Below are positions 1 to 8,332 of a DNA stretch of 45,211 nucleotides, piece after piece. The DNA comes from a virus, in the IMG/VR virus record IMGVR_UViG_3300009164_000128, positions 1-45,211 of that record. One strand, given 5' to 3'. The position numbers and the translations under genes are program-made. Every line of letters starts with the position of its first letter. Within the stretch, counting starts at the first letter, position 1. The notes under the pieces are model-generated. The model was not told the DNA's origin and made no database searches. It saw only the letters and a list, made by a program, of their open reading frames with translations.

Positions 1-107
1 CGGCACTAACAGACAATCCATTTTTTATTTCTGCTAACAGCAAGTTCAGGGTTGTCAAGGTAGATGATTCATCCTCTGGCTTAGGTAACATGACGGTTGT
101 ATCATGA
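1..107 (+). CDS. C-terminus of a truncated gene, probably a tail fibre or structural protein
   Basis: An open frame (codons from base 3) enters from the left edge and stops with TGA at 105-107. The visible residues are ALTDNPFFISANSKFRVVKV followed by DDSSSGLGNMTVVS. The start is outside the window. It lies just upstream of the head-tail connector genes, where fibre or capsid-accessory genes sit in this type of genome. It could be the far end of the collagen-like fibre gene at the right edge if the genome is circular, but the two frames do not join directly. The function is not recognisable from 34 residues. Confidence 0.5.
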   Translation, partial: ALTDNPFFISANSKFRVVKVDDSSSGLGNMTVVS

Positions 108-154
108 CAACTCTTATTCATCCTCTTAGCCCTGCCCATATCAATAATTTTTAA
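104..154 (+). CDS. Possible 16-aa ORF coupled to the upstream gene
   Basis: ATG at 104 overlaps the upstream TGA as ATGA and opens a short frame (MTTLIHPLSPAHINNF) ending at TAA 152-154. The ATGA overlap is typical of translational coupling. There is no family match and the length makes chance possible. It may be a remnant or a short coupled peptide before the connector operon. Confidence 0.2.
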   Translation: MTTLIHPLSPAHINNF

Positions 155-163
155 AGGATAGGG

Positions 164-169
164 TAGAAT
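164..169 (+). promoter_or_regulatory. -10 element TAGAAT for a leaderless connector gene
   Basis: TAGAAT ends six bases before the ATG at 176, so the expected transcription start coincides with the start codon. No Shine-Dalgarno lies at usable spacing; the nearest purine run, AAAGGA, is about 20 bases away. The same layout recurs at 11395 and 37219. No convincing -35 is visible. Confidence 0.4.
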
Positions 170-175
170 AGATTT

Positions 176-604
176 ATGTCAGATATTATTCCCCCAGACT
201 ACTCTACAGCCATTGGCCAAACAAGACTTCTTATTCCAGATACAGAAGTTTTAGATAATCCAGTCGATCCTCTTGAGCCCTCTGAATACATCTTCAATGA
301 TAATCAAATACAGGCTTTTCTAGCCCTTTACACCAATAATGTGAAGAGAGCTGCGGCTGCAGCTAAACTTGCCCTAGCGACCTCTGAAGCCCTTATAAGC
401 AAGGTTATCAAAACCGATGATCTTAGCACTGATGGTGCAAAATTGGGTGCAGAACTTAGAGCACAAGCAGATATGTTGAAAAAAGAAGCTGATGAAGATG
501 ATAGTGCAGACGCTTTCTCTATTGTTGAATATTCAAGAAAAAGTGATTATCCATATAGTGGAACATACTATACTCAAGGCTATTATATTCAAGATTTGGA
601 TTAA
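176..604 (+). CDS. Head-tail connector (adaptor) protein, putative
   Basis: This 142-residue protein sits first in the neck and tail block, the usual place of the HK97 gp6-like adaptor that binds under the portal ring. The N-terminus holds a short segment around IGQTRLLIPDTE, typical of actinophage connectors, then an Ala-rich helical region (residues 45-110) consistent with the helical bundle of the family, and a Tyr-rich tail ending YYTQGYYIQDLD. It is followed after two bases by the next neck gene. The start is the ATG six bases after a -10-like hexamer, suggesting leaderless expression. The assignment rests on position and helical character, not on catalytic motifs. Confidence 0.6.
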   Translation: MSDIIPPDYSTAIGQTRLLIPDTEVLDNPVDPLEPSEYIFNDNQIQAFLALYTNNVKRAAAAAKLALATSEALISKVIKTDDLSTDGAKLGAELRAQADMLKKEADEDDSADAFSIVEYSRKSDYPYSGTYYTQGYYIQDLD

Positions 605-606
605 AT

Positions 607-1071
607 ATGGGTTTGAACACTAGAAGCATATTAGATTCTCGCTGGATAGGCCATCATAGATCAGTAGCTACTGGTTTACAGGTATGCGACATAACTATCT
701 ATAATGAAAACCTTGGTGCAAGAACTTATAATGCTACAACAAATGTTTGGACTACATCAGATACTGCTATTTGGTCTGGTAAGGCTAGAATTCAACCTTT
801 AGTTAGAGGTTCTAATCATTCTGCTAAAACTAATCCTACTAATATTCGTGAAGTAGAGATCCAGATTGATTTCAATAAAAATACTGTTGCTGGTGCTACA
901 GCACCTATAGCTGATCTTCGTCCCGGAAATTATATTATTGTAAATACTAGCCCATATGATGCTACTCTAAAAACTTTCTCATATATTGTTAGATCTGTTA
1001 TGAATAGTTCTAATCCTTGGCAAAGAACTATTATTGCTGAGGTAGATATGGAATCAGATCCTAATGCCTAA
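607..1071 (+). CDS. Head-tail stopper or head-closure protein (DUF6093-like), putative
   Basis: This 154-residue protein is largely beta-rich. The central segments TAIWSGKARIQPL and REVEIQIDF, then GNYIIVNTSPYDATL, resemble the small-barrel head-closure proteins that seal the connector after packaging (DUF6093-type in actinophages). It lies two bases downstream of the adaptor and overlaps the following gene by 8 bases, so it belongs to a tightly coupled neck operon. It has no cysteine cluster or enzymatic motif. The function is inferred from gene order and fold-like pattern. Confidence 0.55.
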   Translation: MGLNTRSILDSRWIGHHRSVATGLQVCDITIYNENLGARTYNATTNVWTTSDTAIWSGKARIQPLVRGSNHSAKTNPTNIREVEIQIDFNKNTVAGATAPIADLRPGNYIIVNTSPYDATLKTFSYIVRSVMNSSNPWQRTIIAEVDMESDPNA

Positions 1072-1573
1072 AATAGAAGAATTTCCTGTATATACAAAAA
1101 ATATAACTACACAAGTTATTACTTTGAGTGCTGGTGCTTTGAAGGTTGGTTCTGAGTCCGGTGCAAACTATATGAAGCAGTTTATTGAGGCTGGAAGCCC
1201 TACTGGAACTAGATGGCATATTAGAAAAAATGATGCTGCTGGAACTGATGGTGCTCGTATAACTTCTAGGGCAATGCTTGATGCTGTCGGTTCTACTGCA
1301 CCTGCTGCTAGTGGACAAAAAATTGTTACAAAATTTGGTTGGGTCAAAAATCAGCAAACCTATTTCTTAGATCAAGATACTGGTGGCTATTGGCATAGTG
1401 CTTATGGTAAACCTAGCGGTATTGGTATGGGCTTATTGAATATGGCAGAAGATGGTGGTGGAAAAAGCACAATTAGAGTTTTAGGTGCTTATAATAAGGG
1501 TGTAAATGATTTTATTTCAGAAATGAAACGTCTTGGTTTCAAATCATCGGCTAGTAGTCAGGAAGTATTTTGA
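1064..1573 (+). CDS. Neck or minor tail protein (HK97 gp10-like position), putative
   Basis: The 169-residue product begins inside the last codons of the previous gene (8-base overlap). It has a basic and Gly-rich middle (FGWVKNQQTYFLDQDTGG) and a segment with alternating small residues near AYGKPSGIGMGLLNMAEDGG. The position between head-closure and tail-terminator genes matches the gp10-like neck protein that joins head completion to tail completion. The stop TGA at 1571-1573 overlaps the TTG start of the next gene. No enzymatic motif is visible. Confidence 0.5.
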   Translation: MPKIEEFPVYTKNITTQVITLSAGALKVGSESGANYMKQFIEAGSPTGTRWHIRKNDAAGTDGARITSRAMLDAVGSTAPAASGQKIVTKFGWVKNQQTYFLDQDTGGYWHSAYGKPSGIGMGLLNMAEDGGGKSTIRVLGAYNKGVNDFISEMKRLGFKSSASSQEVF

Positions 1574-2001
1574 GTTTAGATCTATTAGCAGTACATGACC
1601 AGATTACTACAAAGCTTAATGAGCTAAATCAAGATGTTTATGATATCTCTGTGCCAGAAGATACAAAAATAAAAATGGGTGCTAATGGCTTGTTTTTGCC
1701 ATATGTTGTTGCAGTGTATAGCGATATGCAAGAATCGTCAAATGGCAAAGGAATACTATCAACAAGATATAATACAGGAACAAGTTTTTGTGTTGTAGAG
1801 TGTGTGGGTCCAACCCAAAGATCTGCCAGACAGGTGGCCAACCTTGTACGAGATAAACTAACTGGATTTATCCCTACTGATGCCGGAGAACTAAGGCTTG
1901 TTGGCGGTACAAACTATACACAATTAGACAGTTCTGCTGTCCCAAAGAAATACATTTCAGAAGTATCATTCATCTTCACAGTGAATACTGTGGTATTATA
2001 A
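1570..2001 (+). CDS. Tail terminator protein, putative
   Basis: This 143-residue protein starts with TTG overlapping the upstream stop. It shows the alternating pattern of tail terminators: an N-terminal helix (AVHDQITTKLNELN), a central strand set including FCVVECVGPT, a helix carrying ARQVANLVRDKL, and a C-terminal strand region ending in FIFTVNTVVL. These proteins cap the finished tail tube and contact the head. It sits directly before the tail-tube genes, as expected. The call rests on order, size and predicted secondary structure. Confidence 0.55.
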   Translation: MSLDLLAVHDQITTKLNELNQDVYDISVPEDTKIKMGANGLFLPYVVAVYSDMQESSNGKGILSTRYNTGTSFCVVECVGPTQRSARQVANLVRDKLTGFIPTDAGELRLVGGTNYTQLDSSAVPKKYISEVSFIFTVNTVVL

Positions 2002-2022
2002 TAATGGTTTGAAAGGACTATT

Positions 2023-2208
2023 TTGGCTACATTAATTAGAAACACAAAAACAAACGTTATTGACTTAGTGCCAGATCACTACCTCAACCACCCAATCTTG
2101 GGTGCAGAAATTGTTGCTGTTGAACAAGAAGTTGCACCCGTATCCATAAAAAGGCAATTACAGGTTGAAGAACCTGAAGTTGTTGAAACTACTAACGAAC
2201 AGGAATAG
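2023..2208 (+). CDS. Small protein preceding the tail tube gene, function unknown
   Basis: The 61-residue product uses a TTG start preceded by a good ribosome site (GAAAGGA at 2011-2017). The sequence opens MATLIRNTKTNVIDLVPDHY, and its C-terminus is acidic (VEEPEVVETTNEQE). Short proteins in this slot, just before the major tail protein and 3 bases from it, are common in actinophage genomes, but their role is not established. It may be a tail-tube accessory or regulatory peptide. Confidence 0.6.
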   Translation: MATLIRNTKTNVIDLVPDHYLNHPILGAEIVAVEQEVAPVSIKRQLQVEEPEVVETTNEQE

Positions 2209-2211
2209 AAG

Positions 2212-3528
2212 ATGCCAAGCAAACTTCTCCGCCCCAACGTAGGCATTTACATCGCTTCTGCCGATGCTTTTGCCAACGCAGATATTACCGCATCGGGTTG
2301 GCAACCAACCCTTGCACAAGTTTCAGACTTAACTAAGGTATTCAACATTTCACCTGCAGTTACTGATGCTTATACACTAAATCTTACAGATTCAGATAGC
2401 GACAGTTCACTTTCTGTTGTTGACAATGCACAGGTTTCAACTCCAACCACTTATAACTATGAGGTTTCACTTGATGGTTTCCGTGATTCAGCTACAGCTG
2501 CAGATTCTTACTTTAATAAGTTTAAGACTCTTGTTGCAGATGCTGCTGTTGGAACAAAGTATTACATTATTAAAAGAACAGGCAAGGCTCACAACGCAGC
2601 TTTTGCTCTTGGCGATAACATTAGCGTTTTTGGTGTAACCACTGACTTTGCAGATGATCTAGTTGCTGATGGTGAAATGATCCGTGTCGGTGGCCGTTTT
2701 ATTCAGTCTGGTGAAGTTGCAGTAAATACTACTGTTGCTGCAGGAAGTTTAGGTTCAGGTCCTTGGGGAACTGTTACTGATTCTACTGCTAGACCTACTG
2801 GAACTAAAATGCAATCAAATGGAAACATTGCTGTATGGTGGATTCCAGCAGCTTCTGTTACCAGCGATAGTACTTTTATTACAGCTCCTACTGCGGCAAT
2901 TATCAATGGTGCAGGATCAGTAAACCTTACTGAAGCTATCGCTTGGGATGGTTATACTCTTGGTGCTACCGAGTCAAACAAAATTGATGACAAAAGCATT
3001 ATTGATAAAACAAACTCTAAGATTCGTGGTTTTGCACAGTTCTCTGGTGCTCTAACATTCTTCCGCCCTAAGTTCCCTACAGGTTCTTATGCTGGAACTG
3101 GCACTAGCGCATTATTTGTAATTACTCTAACTACATCTACTGATGCTCTAAAAGTTGAACTTGGTATGAAGGTTTCTGGAACTAACGTTGGAACTAATGC
3201 AGTTGTTACTGGTATCAATACAAGTACTGGTGCTATTACTGTTAGCGTAGCTAACGCAGGTGCAGTATCTGGAAACATTACTTTCACTAGCTCATACTCA
3301 CTAGCATTTGATACATTCAAAGCAGCAACTAATGCTCGCCCTAATGGATGGTTAGTTACTAGAGTTGGAAAAACTGCATCATCTGCGCTAATTGCAACTG
3401 ATGTTGTTTCTGTATTCAAGTTCACTGCTGACGCAGTTATGGATAACACCGAAGGTGAAGATTCAATGAAGTTCATGGTTAACTTCATGCCACAGGGTCT
3501 TGTCGGAGTAAACGTAGCAGTCGCATAA
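2212..3528 (+). CDS. Major tail (tube) protein with an inserted surface domain
   Basis: The 438-residue protein opens MPSKLLRPNVGIYIASADAF and has the mixed beta composition of tail-tube subunits, which stack as hexamers to form the DNA conduit. Residues near 300-350 hold an extra module (LGMKVSGTNVGTNAVVTGI, then TGAITVS). This Ser/Thr/Gly-rich pattern (GM.VSG....TA.V..I....ITVS) recurs in many phage virion proteins as a surface decoration. The core resumes with FKFTADAVMDNTEGED. It is the last gene before a strong terminator and lies upstream of the chaperones, the expected order. High copy number is expected, in line with its own terminator. Confidence 0.8.
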   Translation: MPSKLLRPNVGIYIASADAFANADITASGWQPTLAQVSDLTKVFNISPAVTDAYTLNLTDSDSDSSLSVVDNAQVSTPTTYNYEVSLDGFRDSATAADSYFNKFKTLVADAAVGTKYYIIKRTGKAHNAAFALGDNISVFGVTTDFADDLVADGEMIRVGGRFIQSGEVAVNTTVAAGSLGSGPWGTVTDSTARPTGTKMQSNGNIAVWWIPAASVTSDSTFITAPTAAIINGAGSVNLTEAIAWDGYTLGATESNKIDDKSIIDKTNSKIRGFAQFSGALTFFRPKFPTGSYAGTGTSALFVITLTTSTDALKVELGMKVSGTNVGTNAVVTGINTSTGAITVSVANAGAVSGNITFTSSYSLAFDTFKAATNARPNGWLVTRVGKTASSALIATDVVSVFKFTADAVMDNTEGEDSMKFMVNFMPQGLVGVNVAVA

Positions 3529-3534
3529 CAAACT

Positions 3535-3578
3535 GGTTGGGGAAGGGTTTTACGCCCATTTTCCCTTCCCCAACCTTT
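3535..3578 (+). terminator. Rho-independent terminator after the major tail protein
   Basis: A perfect 13-bp inverted repeat (GGTTGGGGAAGGG at 3535-3547 with its complement at 3563-3575) encloses a 15-base loop and is followed by TTT. It closes the connector to tail-tube transcription unit. The loop contains a T run on each side, so the opposite strand could also terminate. Confidence 0.85.
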
Positions 3579-3612
3579 CACAACATTAATGGGATAAAAT
3601 TAAAGGATAAAA

Positions 3613-4218
3613 ATGGATGAAATAAATGAACAAGTAGTTCAAGACACACTAAAACTTGTTGAGCAAGCACAAGAAAAAGGCACATTTGATATTACGGCTT
3701 TTGCTAAAGATCGTGCATACCCACAAGATACTGTAACTGCATACTTAGATGTTGATGCAGCATATCAACTAACATTTTTAAATGAAAAACTTTCAAATAC
3801 TCCTGCAGGTAAAGAATATGATGCTTTAGAAGTTGAAGCTAATGATCTTGCAAAAAAGATTATGGAATCAAAAGTGGTATTTCATCTTCGTGGTGTGAAT
3901 CAAGAAATTATTGAACGTATTACTGAACTTTGTAATAAAGCTTATCCAACTGCTAAGAATAGTTTTGGTCAGAGTGATGAAAGCGAAGATTGGATTCGTT
4001 ATTGGACTACATCACTTGTTGCGGAAAATCTTGTAAAAATTGTTAATGCTAATGGTGATGAAGATGAGAAAAAGTTTAGTCAGCAAGATATTGCTGAACT
4101 TCGTAAGTATCTTCCTAAAGAAGTCTGGGAACTTATTGTTGAAAAGATGCAGCAACTAACCCTTGCTAGTGCATATTTTAAAGGACTAACTGATGCAGGT
4201 TTTTTACCGAAGTCCTAA
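3613..4218 (+). CDS. Tail assembly chaperone G (zero-frame product)
   Basis: This 201-residue acidic, helical protein lies between the tail tube and the tape measure, the place of lambda gpG-type chaperones that coat the tape measure protein during tail assembly. The ribosome site AAAGGA precedes the ATG at 3613. The last codons read GGT TTT TTA CCG, which places the slippery heptamer TTTTTTA in the correct phase for -1 slippage just before the TAA at 4216-4218. The C-terminus is helical with an acidic patch (NGDEDEKKFSQQD). The assignment is strengthened by the frameshift layout. Confidence 0.8.
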   Translation: MDEINEQVVQDTLKLVEQAQEKGTFDITAFAKDRAYPQDTVTAYLDVDAAYQLTFLNEKLSNTPAGKEYDALEVEANDLAKKIMESKVVFHLRGVNQEIIERITELCNKAYPTAKNSFGQSDESEDWIRYWTTSLVAENLVKIVNANGDEDEKKFSQQDIAELRKYLPKEVWELIVEKMQQLTLASAYFKGLTDAGFLPKS

Positions 4219-4631
4219 CTTGGAAGCACAATCGCCAATACATCACTAAGATAAAGGCGGCTATCAAAGTTGGGATTAGACCAGTTGCAATGCTATTTCA
4301 TGAGCAGCCAACAAATCCTTGGATTGCATTAGATTTTCTTCTTATAGAGGCTATGGAGATTCTTGAAGAAGAAACCTGCTCTCATTGCGGTAATCCTATC
4401 TGGGTGTGCAGAAATGAAAATGCAAATAATGTTGGATTTAAGATAAAGACTGCTGTTTGCTATGCAAAACTTGAATTTGATAAATGGGAAGAAACTCAAG
4501 AAAAGAAAAAAGATCAAAAGAAAAAACATGGACAGTTTCCATACATTGAGGCTTATACCTATGATAATAGTGAGATGCCTAGTAGGATGCAATTTTATAA
4601 GGGTCTAATTGAAAATGATGTTGTAGAATAG
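3613..4631 (+). CDS. Tail assembly chaperone GT fusion made by -1 frameshift
   Basis: Slipping back one base after 4206 joins residues 1-198 of G to a downstream frame beginning TEVLTWKHNRQYITKIKAAI and ending at 4631. This yields a fusion of about 340 residues. The T part carries a CSHCG-x5-C cysteine motif (near 4375-4410) and a Lys-rich segment (EKKKDQKKKHG). An internal ATG at 4290 lies in the same frame but has no clear ribosome site, so the frame is better read as the T extension than as a separate gene. In lambda-like tails a small GT fraction recruits tail tube subunits to the tape measure. Confidence 0.75.
4200..4206 (+). other. -1 ribosomal frameshift site TTTTTTA
   Basis: The heptamer T TTT TTA is in phase with zero-frame codons (..T TTT TTA) four codons before the G stop. 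It matches the X XXY YYZ slippery rule with X=T, Y=T, Z=A. In the -1 frame the reading continues without a stop from here to 4631. Downstream sequence contains local stem-forming segments, but I did not identify a clear pseudoknot. Confidence 0.8.
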
Positions 4632-4657
4632 TATAAGGCAATCTATAGGCGGTATCT

Positions 4658-7600
4658 GTGGCACTGAATTTTGATGCGAAACTCACACTTGATGTTTCGG
4701 AATTTCTTGCATCTATAAAAAGGGCTGAGAATGCTGTAGATGGCCTCAAAAAGAAGCTAGCCCAACCTATGCCTATGGGTGGTGCTACAGGGACTCCTAG
4801 TGGCGTTCCAGCCCGTCAGGAGGCCGCAAATCAGCAGGCTGGCAAGCAGATGGCAGATAGTGTTGTAAAAAACTCTGCTAGAGCAAGATATGCCCTATAT
4901 GACGTTGCTGCAGCATACAAACAAATTGAACGAATTGCTGTAGATGCACTAAAAGCAATGATCGGCACAGCAGCAGAATACGAAAGATCTTTCGTAAACG
5001 TTGCAAGAACAACAGAATTTCAAAGCGTAAAAATTGGTGAAGCTGCCAGAGCAATGAAATATTCATTGACTGAACTTGCAACCCAAATTCCTGTATCATT
5101 CTCAGGTATTACAGAAATTGCTACTATTGGTAACCAACTTGGTATTGCACAAGGAAAACTTGTTAGCTTCTCTAAAGCAGTCGCACAGTTCTCATCTATT
5201 ACTGGTGTTGGAATTGAAAGTGCCGCACTTAGCTTTGGTCGTATTGGTGAACTTTTATCTAGTGCTGGTGAACAAATTGACTATAACCAACTTGGATCAT
5301 CTATTGCTTATGCCGGTGTAAAAGCTGTTGCTACTGAAGCACAGATTCTTTCCGTAACAAAAGAAATTGCTACTACAGCTAAAATGGCTAAGTTTACTGC
5401 ACCTGAAGTTGTTGGTCTTGCAACTGCACTTTCATCTCTAGGTATTGCTCCTGAAGCTGCTCGTGGATCTATTATTAGAACTTTTGCACTTATCAACCAA
5501 GCTGTCGGTGAGGGTGGAACTAAACTTAGTGCCTATGCATCTGTTGCTGGTCTTTCAGCTAAAAAATTCTCTAGTGAATGGACTAAGAATGGTCAAGTAG
5601 CATTTGATAAATTCTTATCTGGACTTCAAGGAATGAGCGATAAAGGACAGAACCTTGATACTGTGCTTCGTGGTCTTGGTATCCATAACGTTCGTGATAT
5701 TCAAACTATTCAAAAACTTGGAGATAACTATAACGTTTATGCTGAAGGAATTGCTAACGCAAATAAAGGATTTAGCGAAGGAATCTTCCTATCTGCTGCA
5801 TACGGACAAATTCAAGAAACTGTTTCAGCAAAACTAACTATTATTCAAAATCAATGGAATAACTTTTTAGCTAGTGCTGGAGATGCATCTTTTCCCGGAA
5901 TCAAATTCCTTCTTGATATTGTCGGAAAAGTTATTGATCAATTAAATTCTTTTGCTAGAAATCCTTTTGGAAAAGTTATTTTAACTATGACTACAGTTGC
6001 ACTTGGTTTAGTTGCTGCTATTGCAGCTATCAATGCTATTGTCGCTATTTCTAAAGCAACAATGATGGCATATGCAACAGCAATGGAAATAGATACTGCT
6101 GCTGTTCAAGCAAAAACAGGATCAATAGAAGCACTTATTCTTGCTGAAGAAGGACTTATTATTGCTGAAGAAGGAGCTATAGCTACTACAGAAGCAGAGA
6201 TAGTTGCTTTAGAAGGTGCAACAGTAGCTGGAAATGCTGCCGCAGGTGGAATTACTAAAGCTAGCATTGCAATGAAAGCTTTAAGTGTTGCAGGTAAAGC
6301 AGTTGTTTGGATTGCTGCTATTTATGCTGCAATTGAGGTCGTTGGTGCATTAGGTGATGCTTGGCAAAAAGCAACTGACTCAACTGCATATTATGCTCGT
6401 AAAGCAGAAGAATCTCTTGGTGGTTTTGCTGGATTACAAGATGCTGTAACTTCAGACTTTACGGCTGCTATGGAACAATATGGTAGCGTAACGGCTATTA
6501 GTGCCGCTATAGCATCAGGTGCTTTAAATGGTATGACTGTTGATGTTGAAAGTAATACTGAAGCCGCTAAACAAGCTAGAGATGCAGCTAATGGATATGC
6601 TGAAATTCTTGGTAGTGGATTAACTGATGGTGTAAATAGTGCAAGTGATGCAATTCAACAACAAACTGTTATTCTTGGTGAAAATTATGATGCATGGATA
6701 AGAAACCAAATACTTAATAGTGGAAACTTTAAAGATTTAGCAACAGACACTGAAACAGTAAAACAACTTAAAGCTGTTGGTTTTAGTTTTGATGGTGCAA
6801 ATAATGCTGCTAAAAAAGGTAAAAAATCATTAGATGATTACTATACATCATTAATTGAAAATGCCAAAGCATCTGGTGTTTCCTCTAGCATAACTGGTGG
6901 TCTTAGCGTTAAATTAGGTATATTAAGTGCAGCTGGTATGGGTGGAAATTCAGCACTTACTAGATTTAATGAAGCATTAATTGGTTCAGCAGCTGAAGCA
7001 TATCTTCTAGGTAATGCTGTAGTATCAACTGCAGATAAACTAAAGGCTCTTGGTGATGCACCAGAAAAATTTATTACAACAACTGAAACACTTAAAAAAG
7101 CAAGAACCATTTGGGACTATATTGCTGAAGTTCAAACAAAACTAAAAACCGCCTTTGACTGGCGTTATGCAGCACAAAATGCTGCAGACGTTTTACATAC
7201 TGGATGGAAAAAGGTTGCAGATGATTTTAAGGCTGCAAACAAAAACTTACTTGAACTAAAAACAACTATGAAAGGTCTTGTTGCAGATCGTTCAATTCTT
7301 CAATATCAATTAACTATTGCACAAAAGTATGGTGATACTCTTCGTGCTAATGCTATTCAAGCCGAACTTGCCGCTAATAAAGATAAGATAACACAAAACA
7401 CAACAGATCAAGCATCCGCTACAGATGATGCTAGTCGTGCACTGACGGGTAATACTGATGCTGCAATTAGAAATCGTCAAACTATGCAAGGTTTAGTGAC
7501 TTCTAGCTTAGATTATCTAACTACTTTAAAAATGACTAGCAAAGATACTGATACCCTTGTTGCAAGTGCGGAAAGCTTAAAAACAGATTTTATGAATCAA

Positions 7601-8332
7601 GGTAAGGCTCTTGGGTATAACTCTAAAGAACTTGAAACTTATTCATCATCATTTGATGACTTTATTTCTATTGTAAAGGGAACATCAGACAAACTTGATG
7701 TCTCAATGGATGTTTATCTAGGTTTCACTGGAGCTGATGCTGCCTTACATAAATGGAAAACTGATAATGCAAGTCTTTCAATTACAACAAAACTTTTAAA
7801 TCCTGATTGGACTGCTTGGGATAAAGCACAGAAACATATTATTACTGTTTCAACTGTTACTCAAGATGAAATTGATGCCTATAAATCAGCTAAATCTACT
7901 ATAAAATTTGATAAAGCAGCACATATTACAATTCCTACATCATTAACAGATATTGTTACTGCTTTTGAAAAAAAATATGGAACTGGTTTTGCTACTGGTG
8001 GATTAGTTACTGGCCCCGGAAATGCAACTAGCGATAGCATTAGAGCTAATCTATCTAATGGAGAATATGTTGTAAAAGCTGCTGCAGTAAGTCGTGTAGG
8101 TGTTGGCTTCCTAAATGCATTAAACAATCAGCAAGGCCTAACAATGCCAGCTTCTGCAATGGTTTCAACAACATCATCTTCTGGAAGTAATATTGTATAT
8201 CTATCGCCTGCTGATCGTGCTCTTCTTCGTGAAGCAATTGATCGCCCAGTAAATCTTTATACGGAGAACACTAGGATAGCGCAGTCAGCCAATGCTGGAA
8301 ATGTTCTTTTAGCTCAGAGAGGTAAAAACTAA
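4658..8332 (+). CDS. Tape measure protein
   Basis: At 1224 residues this is the longest gene in the window, located after the chaperones, as tape measures are. It starts with GTG after GGCGG. Residues about 95-380 resemble the TP901-type tape-measure core (RSFVNVARTTEFQSVKIGEA; the SFSGITEIATIGNQLGIAQG segment). A hydrophobic stretch near residues 440-470 (TMTTVALGLVAAIAAINAIV) is probably the membrane-insertion segment used during DNA entry. The C-terminal part has the TGGLVTGPG...SNGEYVVKAAAV pattern common to tape measures. It fixes tail length; about 1.5 angstrom per residue would predict a tail near 180 nm (family rule, not measured). It overlaps the next gene by one base. Confidence 0.9.
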   Translation: MALNFDAKLTLDVSEFLASIKRAENAVDGLKKKLAQPMPMGGATGTPSGVPARQEAANQQAGKQMADSVVKNSARARYALYDVAAAYKQIERIAVDALKAMIGTAAEYERSFVNVARTTEFQSVKIGEAARAMKYSLTELATQIPVSFSGITEIATIGNQLGIAQGKLVSFSKAVAQFSSITGVGIESAALSFGRIGELLSSAGEQIDYNQLGSSIAYAGVKAVATEAQILSVTKEIATTAKMAKFTAPEVVGLATALSSLGIAPEAARGSIIRTFALINQAVGEGGTKLSAYASVAGLSAKKFSSEWTKNGQVAFDKFLSGLQGMSDKGQNLDTVLRGLGIHNVRDIQTIQKLGDNYNVYAEGIANANKGFSEGIFLSAAYGQIQETVSAKLTIIQNQWNNFLASAGDASFPGIKFLLDIVGKVIDQLNSFARNPFGKVILTMTTVALGLVAAIAAINAIVAISKATMMAYATAMEIDTAAVQAKTGSIEALILAEEGLIIAEEGAIATTEAEIVALEGATVAGNAAAGGITKASIAMKALSVAGKAVVWIAAIYAAIEVVGALGDAWQKATDSTAYYARKAEESLGGFAGLQDAVTSDFTAAMEQYGSVTAISAAIASGALNGMTVDVESNTEAAKQARDAANGYAEILGSGLTDGVNSASDAIQQQTVILGENYDAWIRNQILNSGNFKDLATDTETVKQLKAVGFSFDGANNAAKKGKKSLDDYYTSLIENAKASGVSSSITGGLSVKLGILSAAGMGGNSALTRFNEALIGSAAEAYLLGNAVVSTADKLKALGDAPEKFITTTETLKKARTIWDYIAEVQTKLKTAFDWRYAAQNAADVLHTGWKKVADDFKAANKNLLELKTTMKGLVADRSILQYQLTIAQKYGDTLRANAIQAELAANKDKITQNTTDQASATDDASRALTGNTDAAIRNRQTMQGLVTSSLDYLTTLKMTSKDTDTLVASAESLKTDFMNQGKALGYNSKELETYSSSFDDFISIVKGTSDKLDVSMDVYLGFTGADAALHKWKTDNASLSITTKLLNPDWTAWDKAQKHIITVSTVTQDEIDAYKSAKSTIKFDKAAHITIPTSLTDIVTAFEKKYGTGFATGGLVTGPGNATSDSIRANLSNGEYVVKAAAVSRVGVGFLNALNNQQGLTMPASAMVSTTSSSGSNIVYLSPADRALLREAIDRPVNLYTENTRIAQSANAGNVLLAQRGKN

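Noticed and set aside
4290-4631. Separate gene starting at ATG 4290
   Set aside because: No ribosome site; the same frame is open back to the slippery site, so it is better read as the T part of the GT frameshift product.
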